Source: Thermoplasmatota archaeon
GTDB taxonomy: Archaea > Thermoplasmatota > Penumbrarchaeia > Penumbrarchaeales > Penumbrarchaeaceae
Direction of reading: 5' to 3'
Assembly: GCA_030595585.1 (NCBI GenBank)
Contig: JAUVCY010000040.1
Location: 1-9,927 of the forward strand
DNA: 9,927 nt
Every line of letters starts with the position of its first letter. The first letter of the stretch is position 1. Positions 1-7,402 of this stretch are shown piece by piece. The notes beneath the pieces are model-generated. The model was not told the DNA's origin. It made no database searches and saw only the letters and a list, made by a program, of their open reading frames with translations. Made by a program: the position numbers and the translations under genes.

Positions 1-1985
1 GCCGGCTATGCCCGAACGAGACCCCCGAGGGTCAGAACTGCGGACTGGTGAAGAACCTTGCACTCGTGGTTGACGTATCCGAGGGCTACGATGAGAAGAA
101 GCTCGAATCCACACTCTTTGACATGGGTGTCAGAAGGATCGAGAAGGAGCTGACCGACGAGGCAAGGGTGTATCTCAACGGCAACCTGATAGGCGTTCAC
201 CATGACCCCGTGGGCCTTGTTGACTCCATGAGGAAGAGAAGGAGGCAGGGTTTCCTTGCAATGCCCCAGGAGAAGTCCAACGAGATCAACATACGCTACA
301 ACAAGCACATCAACTCGGTCATAATCAACTGCGACGACGGCCGTGTAAGAAGGCCACTCTTCGTCGTGGAGAAGGGAAAGCTCCTGCTGACGGAAAAGAA
401 GAGGGCCGATGTGAACTCCGGGAAGTTAAGCTGGGAGGACCTGGTGCACCAGGGGATCGCGGAGTATATCGACGCGGAGGAGGAAGAGGACCTGTTCATA
501 GCAGTGGACGAGGACTCACTGGTCTCGGACAATACGCACATGGAGATAGATCCGATGGTCATACTGGGCGCCTGCTCGGGGCTGGTATGCTATCCGGAGC
601 ACAACTCCTCTCCAAGGATCACCATGGGCTCAGGGATGGCCAAGCAGTCCCTTGGCCTTTCCACGGCCAACTACAGGATCAGATGCGATACGAGGTCGCA
701 TCTTCTGCACTACCCGCAGAAGGCGATGGTCCAGACAAAGACGATGGAGTTCGTCAACCTCAACAAGAGGCCTGCTGGACAGAACTACGTGGTCGCCGTG
801 ATGTCATATCAGGGATACAACATGGAAGATGCCCTGATTTTCAACAGGGCCTCCATAGACAGGGGATTGGGCAGGTCGACGTTCATAAGGACCTATTCTG
901 TCGAGGAGCGCAGGTATCCAGGTGGTCAGGAGGACAGGATCGAGACGCCCGGCCCAGAGGTCATGGGTTCCAGGGCAGAGAACTCCTACGACAATCTGGA
1001 CGAGGATGGTATCATCTCCCCCGAGTTCGAGGTAAATGGCAAGGACGTCCTGATCGGAAGGACCTCACCTCCCCGTTTCCTCGAGGAGCACACTGATTTC
1101 CTCACCCCCAGAAGGAGAAGGGAGACATCCCTGACAGTAAGGCCTCGTGAGGCCGGTTACGTGGATACGGTAATGGTCACGGAATCGGAGAACGGGCTCA
1201 AGCTGGTAAAGGTGACCGTAAGGAGCGAGAAGATTCCCGAGGTAGGGGATAAGTTCGCATCGAGACACGGGCAGAAAGGTGTTATTGGACTGATAACCGA
1301 GCCCGAGGACATGCCCTTCAACGAGGAGGGTATCATGCCTGACATCGTCACCAACCCTCACGCTATCCCTTCCCGTATGACCGTGGCCCACGTTCTCGAG
1401 ATGATCGGGGGCAAGGTGGGGTCCATGGAGGGAAGGACCATAGATGGAACCGCCTTCTCTGGAGAGAAGGAGGACGACCTGAGAAGGGAGCTCATGGAAC
1501 TGGGCTTCAAGCATACTGGCAAGGAGACCATGTACGATCCCTATACGGGCAAGAGGCTTAAGGCCGATATATTCAAGGGCGTGATCTTCTACCAGAAACT
1601 TCACCACATGGTATCTGGAAAGATGCATGTAAGGTCGAGGGGGCCTGTCCAGATACTAACGAGACAGCCCACCGAGGGCCGCTCAAGACAGGGCGGTCTC
1701 AGGTTCGGTGAGATGGAGAGGGACTGCCTGATCGCCCACGGCGTTTCAATGGTGATAAAGGACAGGCTCCTGGACGAGTCTGACGGTACGATAGAATACG
1801 TCTGTGGCAACCCGAAGTGCGGCAATGTCGCCATGCTTGACAAGAGGGGCGCCCTGAGGTGTCCGGTCTGCGGTGAGACGGGTGACATTCACCCGGTGCA
1901 GACCAGCTACGCATTCAAACTGTTGATGGATGAGCTGAAGTCGATGTGTGTTGCTATGAGGCTTCATCTGGAGGACCTGAACTAG
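1..1985 (+). CDS. rpoB: DNA-directed RNA polymerase subunit Rpo2 (RpoB), 3' part, 5' end outside window
   Basis: This is the second-largest catalytic subunit of archaeal RNA polymerase, which forms the protrusion, lobe, hybrid-binding, wall and clamp parts of the enzyme. The frame is open from base 3 and begins RLCPNETPEGQNCGLVKNLA, a hallmark of archaeal/eukaryotic RpoB, so the gene starts upstream. The GTG at 48 lies inside this conserved motif and is not the start. About 660 codons are present. Visible motifs are GMAKQSLGL, SYQGYNMEDALIFN, the GDKFASRHGQKGVIG hybrid-binding segment, and GLRFGEMERDCLIAHG near the C-terminus. A zinc ribbon follows, with Cys pairs spaced C-x4-C (1803-1820) and C-x2-C. 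It ends 12 nt before rpo1N. Family B' subunits of split-RpoB archaea are about 605 aa, so this 660-codon remainder reads through the usual split point. The gene is therefore probably unsplit. Confidence 0.97.
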   Translation, partial: RLCPNETPEGQNCGLVKNLALVVDVSEGYDEKKLESTLFDMGVRRIEKELTDEARVYLNGNLIGVHHDPVGLVDSMRKRRRQGFLAMPQEKSNEINIRYNKHINSVIINCDDGRVRRPLFVVEKGKLLLTEKKRADVNSGKLSWEDLVHQGIAEYIDAEEEEDLFIAVDEDSLVSDNTHMEIDPMVILGACSGLVCYPEHNSSPRITMGSGMAKQSLGLSTANYRIRCDTRSHLLHYPQKAMVQTKTMEFVNLNKRPAGQNYVVAVMSYQGYNMEDALIFNRASIDRGLGRSTFIRTYSVEERRYPGGQEDRIETPGPEVMGSRAENSYDNLDEDGIISPEFEVNGKDVLIGRTSPPRFLEEHTDFLTPRRRRETSLTVRPREAGYVDTVMVTESENGLKLVKVTVRSEKIPEVGDKFASRHGQKGVIGLITEPEDMPFNEEGIMPDIVTNPHAIPSRMTVAHVLEMIGGKVGSMEGRTIDGTAFSGEKEDDLRRELMELGFKHTGKETMYDPYTGKRLKADIFKGVIFYQKLHHMVSGKMHVRSRGPVQILTRQPTEGRSRQGGLRFGEMERDCLIAHGVSMVIKDRLLDESDGTIEYVCGNPKCGNVAMLDKRGALRCPVCGETGDIHPVQTSYAFKLLMDELKSMCVAMRLHLEDLN

Positions 1986-1993
1986 GAGGTGTG
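1984..1993 (+). promoter_or_regulatory. Strong Shine-Dalgarno for rpo1N
   Basis: AGGAGGTGTG begins within the rpoB stop codon and sits a few bases before the ATG at 1998. It is nearly perfectly complementary to the archaeal 16S 3' end and fixes the rpo1N start. Confidence 0.75.
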
Positions 1994-1997
1994 ATGA

Positions 1998-4655
1998 ATG
2001 GTACATTATCAATATATCCCGAAGAAGATCGCCAGGATCCAGTTCGCCCTCCTCTCACCCGATGAGATCAGGAACATGTCGGCGACCAAGATAATAACTG
2101 CCGACACGTACGATGACGACGGTTTCCCGATCGATATGGGCCTGATGGACCCAAGGCTGGGTGTTATCGAGCCCGGCCTCAAGTGCAAGACGTGCGGCAG
2201 AAAGGTGGACGAGTGCCCCGGCCATTTTGGACATATCGACCTGGCAATGCCCGTGATCCATGAGGGTTACACCAAGATGATCAAGGAGATGCTCTCGGCG
2301 ACCTGCAGGGCCTGTGGTAAGATCAAACTTACCGAGGAGAGACAGGAGAAGGTAAGGAACAAGATAGCGAAGATCGGCAAGATCTCGGAGAACCCCTTCC
2401 TGTTTCTGAGCCTCACTTCCAAGGTCAGAGGCGATTCCATATCCGTGGGCCAGTGTCCATATTGCGGGGAGGAGTCGAAGAAGATAAGCCTTGACAAGCC
2501 TACGACCTACAGGGAGGAGGGGCACAAATTGACCCCCAAGGAGATCCGTGAGAGGTTGGAGAGGATCCCGGACGATCACCTGGTCTTCCTGGGCATCAAC
2601 CCCAAGGTGGCAAGGCCCGAGTGGATGATACTCACATCGCTCCCCGTCCCTCCAGTGACGGTCAGGCCTTCGATCACCCTCGAGTCAGGGGACCGGTCCG
2701 AAGATGATCTGACGCATAAGTTGGTGGACGTTCTGAGGATCAACCAGAGGCTTCAGGAGAACAGGGACAGCGGTGCACCCCAGCTGATCGTGGAGGATCT
2801 TTGGGAGCTCCTGCAGTATCACATTACCACCTATTTCGACAATCAGACCTCCGGGATCCCCCCGGCAAGGCACAGGTCCGGAAGGCCCCTCAAGACCCTC
2901 GCACAGAGGTTGAAGGGAAAGGAAGGGCGGTTCAGGTCCAACCTTTCCGGAAAGAGGGTGAACTTCTCCGCCAGGACCGTGATCTCACCTGACCCATATA
3001 TTTCCATAAACGAGGTTGGAGTTCCCCTACCCATCGCCATGGAATTGAGCGTTCCCATGAGGATAAACGAGTTCAATTTCGAACAGGTGAAGGAGTTTGT
3101 CCTGAAGGGACCGGAGAGCCACCCCGGTGCGAATTACGTTATAAGGCCTGATGGCCAGAGGCTCCGTATCACGGACAGGAACAAGGAGACCCTTCTGGAG
3201 AGGCTTCAGGTTGGATATATCGTGGAGAGGCACCTGATGGATGGTGATATCGTTCTGTTCAACAGGCAGCCCTCGCTCCACAGGATGTCCATGATGGGGC
3301 ACGAGGTGAGGGTAATGGGAGGAAAGACCTTCAGGTTGAACCTGCCCAACTGCCCCCCGTACAATGCAGATTTCGACGGGGACGAGATGAACCTTCACTG
3401 CATTCAGGGAGAAGAGGCCAGGGCCGAGGCGAAGATCATAATGAGGGTGCAGGAGCAGATACTCTCCCCCAGATTCGGAGGGCCGGTCATAGGAGCCATA
3501 CACGACCATATCTCTGGTAATTTCATACTGACCCACGGTATGCAGATGTTCCCTGCTGATGAGGCATATCATCTACTGACCAAGACCTCATACAGCGGCG
3601 CCCTACCCGAGCCCGACGTCATCGGGTATAACGGAACACCACTGTGGAGCGGGAAATCCATATTCTCCCTTATCATGCCGGATGGGATCACGATGGAGTA
3701 CAACTCATCCATCTACAATCCAGCTGATGATGCGGAACATAACTTCGATTCCCTGGTCAGAATAGAGGTGAATGAGGAGGGCAATTCCAAACTGTTATCC
3801 GGTCCGATCGACGAGGTATCTGTGGGAGCTTTCAAGGGAAAGCTGCTTGAAAAGATAGTCAGGGACTTCGGGTCCGATAGGGGAAGGCAGTTCCTCGACG
3901 ATGCCACCAGATTGGCCATCAACGCCATCAGCCTGATAGGATTTTCAACTGGTATCGACGAGGAGGATATACCCGAGGAGGCCAAACTTCAGATATCCGA
4001 CAGGCTGGACGAGGCGGAGAGGAAGGTGGATATCTACGTCCAGAAATACAACTCCAAACAGCTGGAGCCCCATCCTGGCAGGACCCTGAAGGAAACGCTG
4101 GAGGTGGAGGCCATGAGGGAGTTGGGGCGTGCAAGGGATGGTGCGGGTCAGATCGCGTCAAAATATCTGGGGTTGAAGAACTCCGCCGTCCTTATGGCCA
4201 GATCTGGAGCCAGGGGTTCCATGTTGAACCTCTCGCAGATGTCCGGGTCCATTGGTCAGCAGGCGGTCAGGGGTCAGAGGATAAGCAGGGGGTACCAGGG
4301 GCGGACCCTTCCCCACTTCAAACCCAACGACCTCGGTGCTGCGGCGAAGGGTTTCGTCAAATCATGTTACAAGAAAGGCCTCAGACCCACGGAGTACTTC
4401 TTCCATTCCATGGGAGGAAGGGAAGGTCTCGTGGATACTGCGGTAAGAACAAGCAGATCTGGTTACATGCAGAGAAGGTTGATCAATGCCCTTGAGGACC
4501 TCAAGGTGCTTCTGGATCGAGAGGTCAGGAACACGATAGGAGTGGTCGTCCAGTTCAGATACGGAGAGGACGGCATTGACCCTGCCCGGTCCATAAGGTC
4601 CGATGCGGTGGATTACGAGGATATTGTCAAGACCGCAATGAGGGAGGTGAGCTGA
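1998..4655 (+). CDS. rpoA1: DNA-directed RNA polymerase subunit Rpo1N (A')
   Basis: This is the N-terminal two-thirds of the largest RNAP subunit, which carries the catalytic Mg2+ site. At 885 aa it has normal family length. The first zinc site is C63-x2-C66-x6-C73-x2-H76 (CKTCGRKVDECPGH), and a second is C103/C106 with C153/C156. The clamp/switch segment GRFRSNLSGKRVNFSARTV is present, as is NRQPSLHRMSMMGHEV. The absolutely conserved NADFDGDE lies at residues 456-463, with metal ligands D458, D460 and D462. The bridge-helix region LGAAAKGFVKSCYKKGLRPT starts near residue 779, followed by GGREGLVDTAVRTSRSGY. The ATG at 1998 has an excellent SD, and the N-terminus (IARIQFALLSPDEIR) aligns with the family. 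Its stop codon overlaps the rpo1C start by one base (TGATG), which suggests translational coupling. Nothing is missing or disrupted. Confidence 0.98.
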   Translation: MVHYQYIPKKIARIQFALLSPDEIRNMSATKIITADTYDDDGFPIDMGLMDPRLGVIEPGLKCKTCGRKVDECPGHFGHIDLAMPVIHEGYTKMIKEMLSATCRACGKIKLTEERQEKVRNKIAKIGKISENPFLFLSLTSKVRGDSISVGQCPYCGEESKKISLDKPTTYREEGHKLTPKEIRERLERIPDDHLVFLGINPKVARPEWMILTSLPVPPVTVRPSITLESGDRSEDDLTHKLVDVLRINQRLQENRDSGAPQLIVEDLWELLQYHITTYFDNQTSGIPPARHRSGRPLKTLAQRLKGKEGRFRSNLSGKRVNFSARTVISPDPYISINEVGVPLPIAMELSVPMRINEFNFEQVKEFVLKGPESHPGANYVIRPDGQRLRITDRNKETLLERLQVGYIVERHLMDGDIVLFNRQPSLHRMSMMGHEVRVMGGKTFRLNLPNCPPYNADFDGDEMNLHCIQGEEARAEAKIIMRVQEQILSPRFGGPVIGAIHDHISGNFILTHGMQMFPADEAYHLLTKTSYSGALPEPDVIGYNGTPLWSGKSIFSLIMPDGITMEYNSSIYNPADDAEHNFDSLVRIEVNEEGNSKLLSGPIDEVSVGAFKGKLLEKIVRDFGSDRGRQFLDDATRLAINAISLIGFSTGIDEEDIPEEAKLQISDRLDEAERKVDIYVQKYNSKQLEPHPGRTLKETLEVEAMRELGRARDGAGQIASKYLGLKNSAVLMARSGARGSMLNLSQMSGSIGQQAVRGQRISRGYQGRTLPHFKPNDLGAAAKGFVKSCYKKGLRPTEYFFHSMGGREGLVDTAVRTSRSGYMQRRLINALEDLKVLLDREVRNTIGVVVQFRYGEDGIDPARSIRSDAVDYEDIVKTAMREVS
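4643..4650 (+). promoter_or_regulatory. Shine-Dalgarno for long-form rpo1C
   Basis: GGAGGTGA lies 4 nt before ATG 4655, inside the end of rpo1N. Its strength, with the TGATG stop/start overlap, shows that the extended N-terminus of Rpo1C is meant to be translated. Confidence 0.75.
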
Positions 4656-5749
4656 TGGTACAGAGCAGAGTATCTATTGCAAACAAGAAGGACCTGATCA
4701 GGTTCCTTTTATCACGGGGTCTTGGTGAGGAGGAGGTACTGAAACTTCTGGGACCTGGAACAAAGGTGAGCCTTGAAGAGGTCATGGAGATGGGCCCGGC
4801 TGCGCTTGAGAAGATCACGGGTATCTCCGGTAAGAGGTTCAAGAGGGCCTTCGCCTGGGTGGACCTTGAGAAGAAGGCTAAAAAGGATTCCGACGAATCA
4901 GGAGATTCGCCTAACCTTCGCGAAAGTGTCCGCTCAGATTCCGATGAGCCAAAAGCGTCCGAGAAGAAGGCTAAAAAAGCTTCTGATAAATCCAAGGAGC
5001 CGGAGATCAAGGAGAGCGCAAAGAAGCCTAAAAAGGAGAAGAAAGGCTCTGCCGAAAGCGGTGAGGCGAAGGGGAAACCCAAGCTTGACAAGCTGAAGGC
5101 AAAGGAGATGGGCTTTATCTGGACGGCACCGGACAGAGAATCGGTACTTCAGACCATGGAGGTGTTGACCAAGAACAAGACCGCCAAGTGGCCGTGCAAG
5201 TTCTACGTCAACCTGAAGAGGTTCGACCTCCCCATATCCGGTTTCATCTATGTGAAGTCGGCCTCTGTTGGCTTCAAGGTGCACGTGACGGATATCCAGA
5301 CCGATAAGAAGCCGCTCAAGAAGGGGCCCAAGGCAAGCCTCGTGCCCAAGCTGCTGGCAAAGTCCATACCCGAGGGGGAGGCCCTTTCATATCTCACGAT
5401 CGACATGATCGAGGAGATGCCCAAGCCTCTACCATTGAAGGCGTTCACGACCGTGGGTAACACACCCGTGAAGAGCGCCAGGCAGTATACGCTCATCTGG
5501 ATAGAGGATTTCGACACGCTGTTAAACAAGGAGGTGTTGGAGAAATCAGCGGCGGAGCAGGTCATCGTCAAGGCAGCGCCCGAACCGGTGGTCGAAGAGC
5601 CAGAAGTGGATCAGATCAAACCGCTCAGGGAGGCGGATGTGGACACGATCTCCAGGAAGCTCAAGGTGAAGTTGACCCCGGATATTCACTATTTTCTCTC
5701 GGATATCTCACAGAGGGAGAACTGGGAGATGAAGAAGTTGACCGAGGTG
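4655..5749 (+). other. N-terminal extension of Rpo1C (HhH-like segment, charged linker, PUA/EVE-like beta domain)
   Basis: This is protein-domain level annotation within rpo1C. Residues 1-70 are helical and contain LEKITGISGKRFKRAF, which fits the helix-hairpin-helix pattern (h-x-x-h-x-G-h-x-x-x-x-h), a nucleic-acid-binding motif. Residues 71-147 are low-complexity Lys/Glu/Ser/Asp, with the hexapeptide EKKAKK twice. Residues 150-290 alternate predicted strands and short helices: GFIWTAPDRESV, KWPCKFYVNL, ISGFIYVKSASVGFKVHVTD, then a Pro-rich turn and ARQYTLIWIED. This layout recalls PUA-like folds (EVE/ASCH), but no diagnostic residue proves it. Residues 291-325 are a second flexible linker. 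The fold assignment is inference and the domain's role is unknown. Confidence 0.6.
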
Positions 5750-6952
5750 ATCGCCGGTATGTCACGTCTTCTTCTTGAGTTCCAGAGGATCGAATCGAAA
5801 GGAGATTCCACCTATGTTCCCCCCATGGTCCTGTACAATCTCTCGAACACCATAAGGAAACTGGAGACACCGGATAAGGTCATCCCGATAATATGCGACA
5901 GGGTGTATGAGAAATACAACGAGCACCTGGTAGACCCGCATGAGTCTGTGGGTATCGTCGCGGCCCAATCCATTGGAGAGCCCGGCACGCAGATGACGAT
6001 GAGGACCTTCCATTACGCCGGTGTGGCAGAGATCAACGTGACGTTGGGTCTACCAAGACTTATCGAGATCGTCGATGCGAGGAAAATGCCCTCCACCCCG
6101 GTAATGGAGATCCACATGAGGAAAGATAGTAAAATGACCCTTGACCAGATCAAGAGGATCATCAACACGCGGATCGAGAGGACGATCCTGAAGGATGTCG
6201 CCACTGTGGATGCCGATCTACCCAGGATGAGCATTAACGTGGTGCCCAGGGAGAAGGCCCTCAAGAAGAAGGAGATCGACATTGACCAGCTGATCAAGAA
6301 GATCCGGGACTCCAACAGGAAGATCAAGGAGAACCAGATCACCGTTGAAGATGGTGTGATAACGATCAACCTGATGGCCCAGAAGAACATATGCTACAAG
6401 ACCCTGCTCAACCAGTCTGAGGCCCTCAAGAAGGCGAAGATCAAGGGGATCGACGAGGTGAACCGGGTCATTATAAGGCACGAGGAAGATGAGTACGTAC
6501 TCTATACCGAGGGGTCCAACATAAAGAGTGTCATGGAACTTGAAGAGGTGGACACCGCCCTGACCACGACCAACAATATCATTGAGATAGGAAATGTCCT
6601 GGGCATCGATGCGGCGAGAAGGGCGATCTTCGAGGAGGCCAGAAAGACCTTGAACGAGCAGGGTCTGACCGTCGATGCAAGGCATCTTATGCTAGTGGCA
6701 GACGTCATGACGGTCGGTGGCTCGGTTAGGGCCATCGGTAGGCACGGTGTGTCAGGTGAGAAATCATCCGTTCTGGCCAGGGCGGCGTTCGAGATCACCG
6801 CAAACCACCTGCTGACAGCAGGCATTACAGGTGAGATCGAGCCGCTGAAGGGAGTGGCTGAGAATATTATCATCGGACAGCCTATCACACTTGGAACGGG
6901 AGCTGTGGAATTGATATACAAACCCATTGAAGAACAGAAAAAGGAGGAGTGA
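4655..6952 (+). CDS. rpoA2: DNA-directed RNA polymerase subunit Rpo1C (A'') with ~365-aa N-terminal extension
   Basis: This is the C-terminal third of the largest RNAP subunit. It supplies the trigger loop, jaw and part of the clamp, and it assembles with Rpo1N and Rpo2. The canonical core starts near residue 375-405: YEKYNEHLVDPHESVGIVAA, then QSIGEPGTQMTMRTFHYAGV (trigger loop region, about 439-458), then LGLPRLIEIVDARK. The C-terminal part has VADVMTVGGSVRAIGRHGVS and GQPITLGTGAVELIYKP. The total is 765 aa against roughly 380-400 for typical A''. The excess is N-terminal: a helical HhH-like segment (about 1-70), a Lys/Glu/Ser linker (about 71-147), a beta-rich domain (about 150-290), an Ala/Glu/Pro linker (about 291-325) and a helical segment (about 326-372). 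The frame is unbroken, and no intein splice motifs are seen. The start at 4655 is fixed by GGAGGTGA and the TGATG overlap. The core identity is certain, but the role of the extension is unknown. Confidence 0.97.
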   Translation: MVQSRVSIANKKDLIRFLLSRGLGEEEVLKLLGPGTKVSLEEVMEMGPAALEKITGISGKRFKRAFAWVDLEKKAKKDSDESGDSPNLRESVRSDSDEPKASEKKAKKASDKSKEPEIKESAKKPKKEKKGSAESGEAKGKPKLDKLKAKEMGFIWTAPDRESVLQTMEVLTKNKTAKWPCKFYVNLKRFDLPISGFIYVKSASVGFKVHVTDIQTDKKPLKKGPKASLVPKLLAKSIPEGEALSYLTIDMIEEMPKPLPLKAFTTVGNTPVKSARQYTLIWIEDFDTLLNKEVLEKSAAEQVIVKAAPEPVVEEPEVDQIKPLREADVDTISRKLKVKLTPDIHYFLSDISQRENWEMKKLTEVIAGMSRLLLEFQRIESKGDSTYVPPMVLYNLSNTIRKLETPDKVIPIICDRVYEKYNEHLVDPHESVGIVAAQSIGEPGTQMTMRTFHYAGVAEINVTLGLPRLIEIVDARKMPSTPVMEIHMRKDSKMTLDQIKRIINTRIERTILKDVATVDADLPRMSINVVPREKALKKKEIDIDQLIKKIRDSNRKIKENQITVEDGVITINLMAQKNICYKTLLNQSEALKKAKIKGIDEVNRVIIRHEEDEYVLYTEGSNIKSVMELEEVDTALTTTNNIIEIGNVLGIDAARRAIFEEARKTLNEQGLTVDARHLMLVADVMTVGGSVRAIGRHGVSGEKSSVLARAAFEITANHLLTAGITGEIEPLKGVAENIIIGQPITLGTGAVELIYKPIEEQKKEE
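6943..6949 (+). promoter_or_regulatory. Shine-Dalgarno deciding the rpl30e start
   Basis: GGAGGAG ends 5 nt before ATG 6955. It overlaps the alternative GTG at 6949, which therefore cannot use it, so the ATG at 6955 is the better start. Confidence 0.7.
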
Positions 6953-6954
6953 AA

Positions 6955-7248
6955 ATGGATATTAAAAGAGCGCTCAGGAACGTGCGGGATACCGGAAAGG
7001 TGACCGTTGGCTTCAACATGACTCTGAAGAAGCTCAATAAGAAAGAGGTCAAGCTTGTGATCGTTTCCAGCAACTGCCCGGAAGGGGATCTCAAAATGAT
7101 CAGGACCTTCAAGGTCCCTATCTACTCATTCAAGGGAACGAACGTGGAATTTGGGTCCGCCTCGGGCAAGCCATTTTCCATATCGACCATGGGGATCATA
7201 GATGCAGGAAAATCGGATATCCTCGCCCTTAAGGGGGAGGTAGGTTAG
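6955..7248 (+). CDS. rpl30e: Large ribosomal subunit protein eL30 (L30e)
   Basis: This is an archaeal/eukaryotic 50S protein of the L7Ae/L30e RNA-binding fold, 97 aa and typical in length. The family pattern is present: a first helix followed by DTGKVTVGFNMTLKKLNKKE, then the strand VKLVIVSSNCPEG. Near the C-terminus it has VPIYSFKGTNVEFGSASGKP and a final strand around GIIDAGKSDILALKG. It follows rpo1C by 2 nt and is the standard last partner of the archaeal rpoB-A'-A'' cluster, so it is surely co-transcribed with it. An in-frame GTG at 6949 would add two residues, but SD spacing favours ATG 6955. After it the operon breaks: nusA and rps12, which usually follow in euryarchaea, are not here. 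Confidence 0.93.
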   Translation: MDIKRALRNVRDTGKVTVGFNMTLKKLNKKEVKLVIVSSNCPEGDLKMIRTFKVPIYSFKGTNVEFGSASGKPFSISTMGIIDAGKSDILALKGEVG

Positions 7249-7294
7249 GGCTTGTGAGAGGACGGGCGGGCCTTTTCTCCCATGAAAAAATGGG
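7221..7294 (+). terminator. Possible weak terminator region after rpl30e
   Basis: A 20-nt near-palindrome at the end of rpl30e (CCTCGCCCTT / AAGGGGGAGG, one mismatch, 7221-7240) is followed by a GC-rich stretch with CCTTTTC (7271-7277). A small hairpin then follows, CCCAT / ATGGG (7279-7283 and 7290-7294), with loop GAAAAA. T-runs are short, so this is a modest candidate for the end of the RNAP unit. Confidence 0.35.
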
Positions 7295-7325
7295 CGAAGA
7301 TGGTCCAGCCCCCTTCTGACAAACC

Positions 7326-7340
7326 TTATATATAAATATA
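7326..7340 (+). promoter_or_regulatory. TATA box, main promoter candidate for ftsZ-secE-spt5
   Basis: TTATATATAAATATA is the most AT-rich stretch in this GC-richer window and matches the archaeal TATA-box consensus. A start site about 25 nt downstream would fall near 7355-7362 and give a leader of about 40-48 nt before ATG 7403. It is the first promoter-like signal downstream of the RNAP unit. Confidence 0.65.
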
Positions 7341-7374
7341 ACTTTAGGGAAATTGGCTCATTTGACTAGTTACC

Positions 7375-7383
7375 GATATATAC
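7375..7383 (+). promoter_or_regulatory. Second TATA-like element close to ftsZ start
   Basis: GATATATAC is centred about 24 nt before the ftsZ ATG. If used, it would place the transcript start at or next to the ATG, giving a leaderless or near-leaderless mRNA. It may simply be AT-rich leader sequence. Confidence 0.3.
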
Positions 7384-7402
7384 ACGATACGGGGGAAAAT
7401 AG

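Noticed and set aside
1065..1628. 187-aa antisense open frame opposite rpoB
   Set aside because: It lies wholly opposite conserved rpoB coding sequence, with no recognisable domain. It is a GC-driven shadow frame.
48..1985. Complete 645-aa RpoB gene starting at GTG 48
   Set aside because: The frame is open upstream and encodes the conserved RLCPNETPEG motif just before it. The gene is 5'-truncated by the window.
4655..5749. Intein in rpo1C
   Set aside because: The extra sequence is N-terminal, with no Cys/Ser splice start and no His-Asn end. The conserved core downstream is uninterrupted.
6949..6954. GTG 6949 as start of L30e
   Set aside because: The GTG overlaps the SD sequence itself. 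ATG 6955 has correct SD spacing and matches family length.
7249..7402. Small RNA or riboswitch before ftsZ
   Set aside because: Only short weak hairpins are visible and no known fold could be built. The promoter elements explain the region better.
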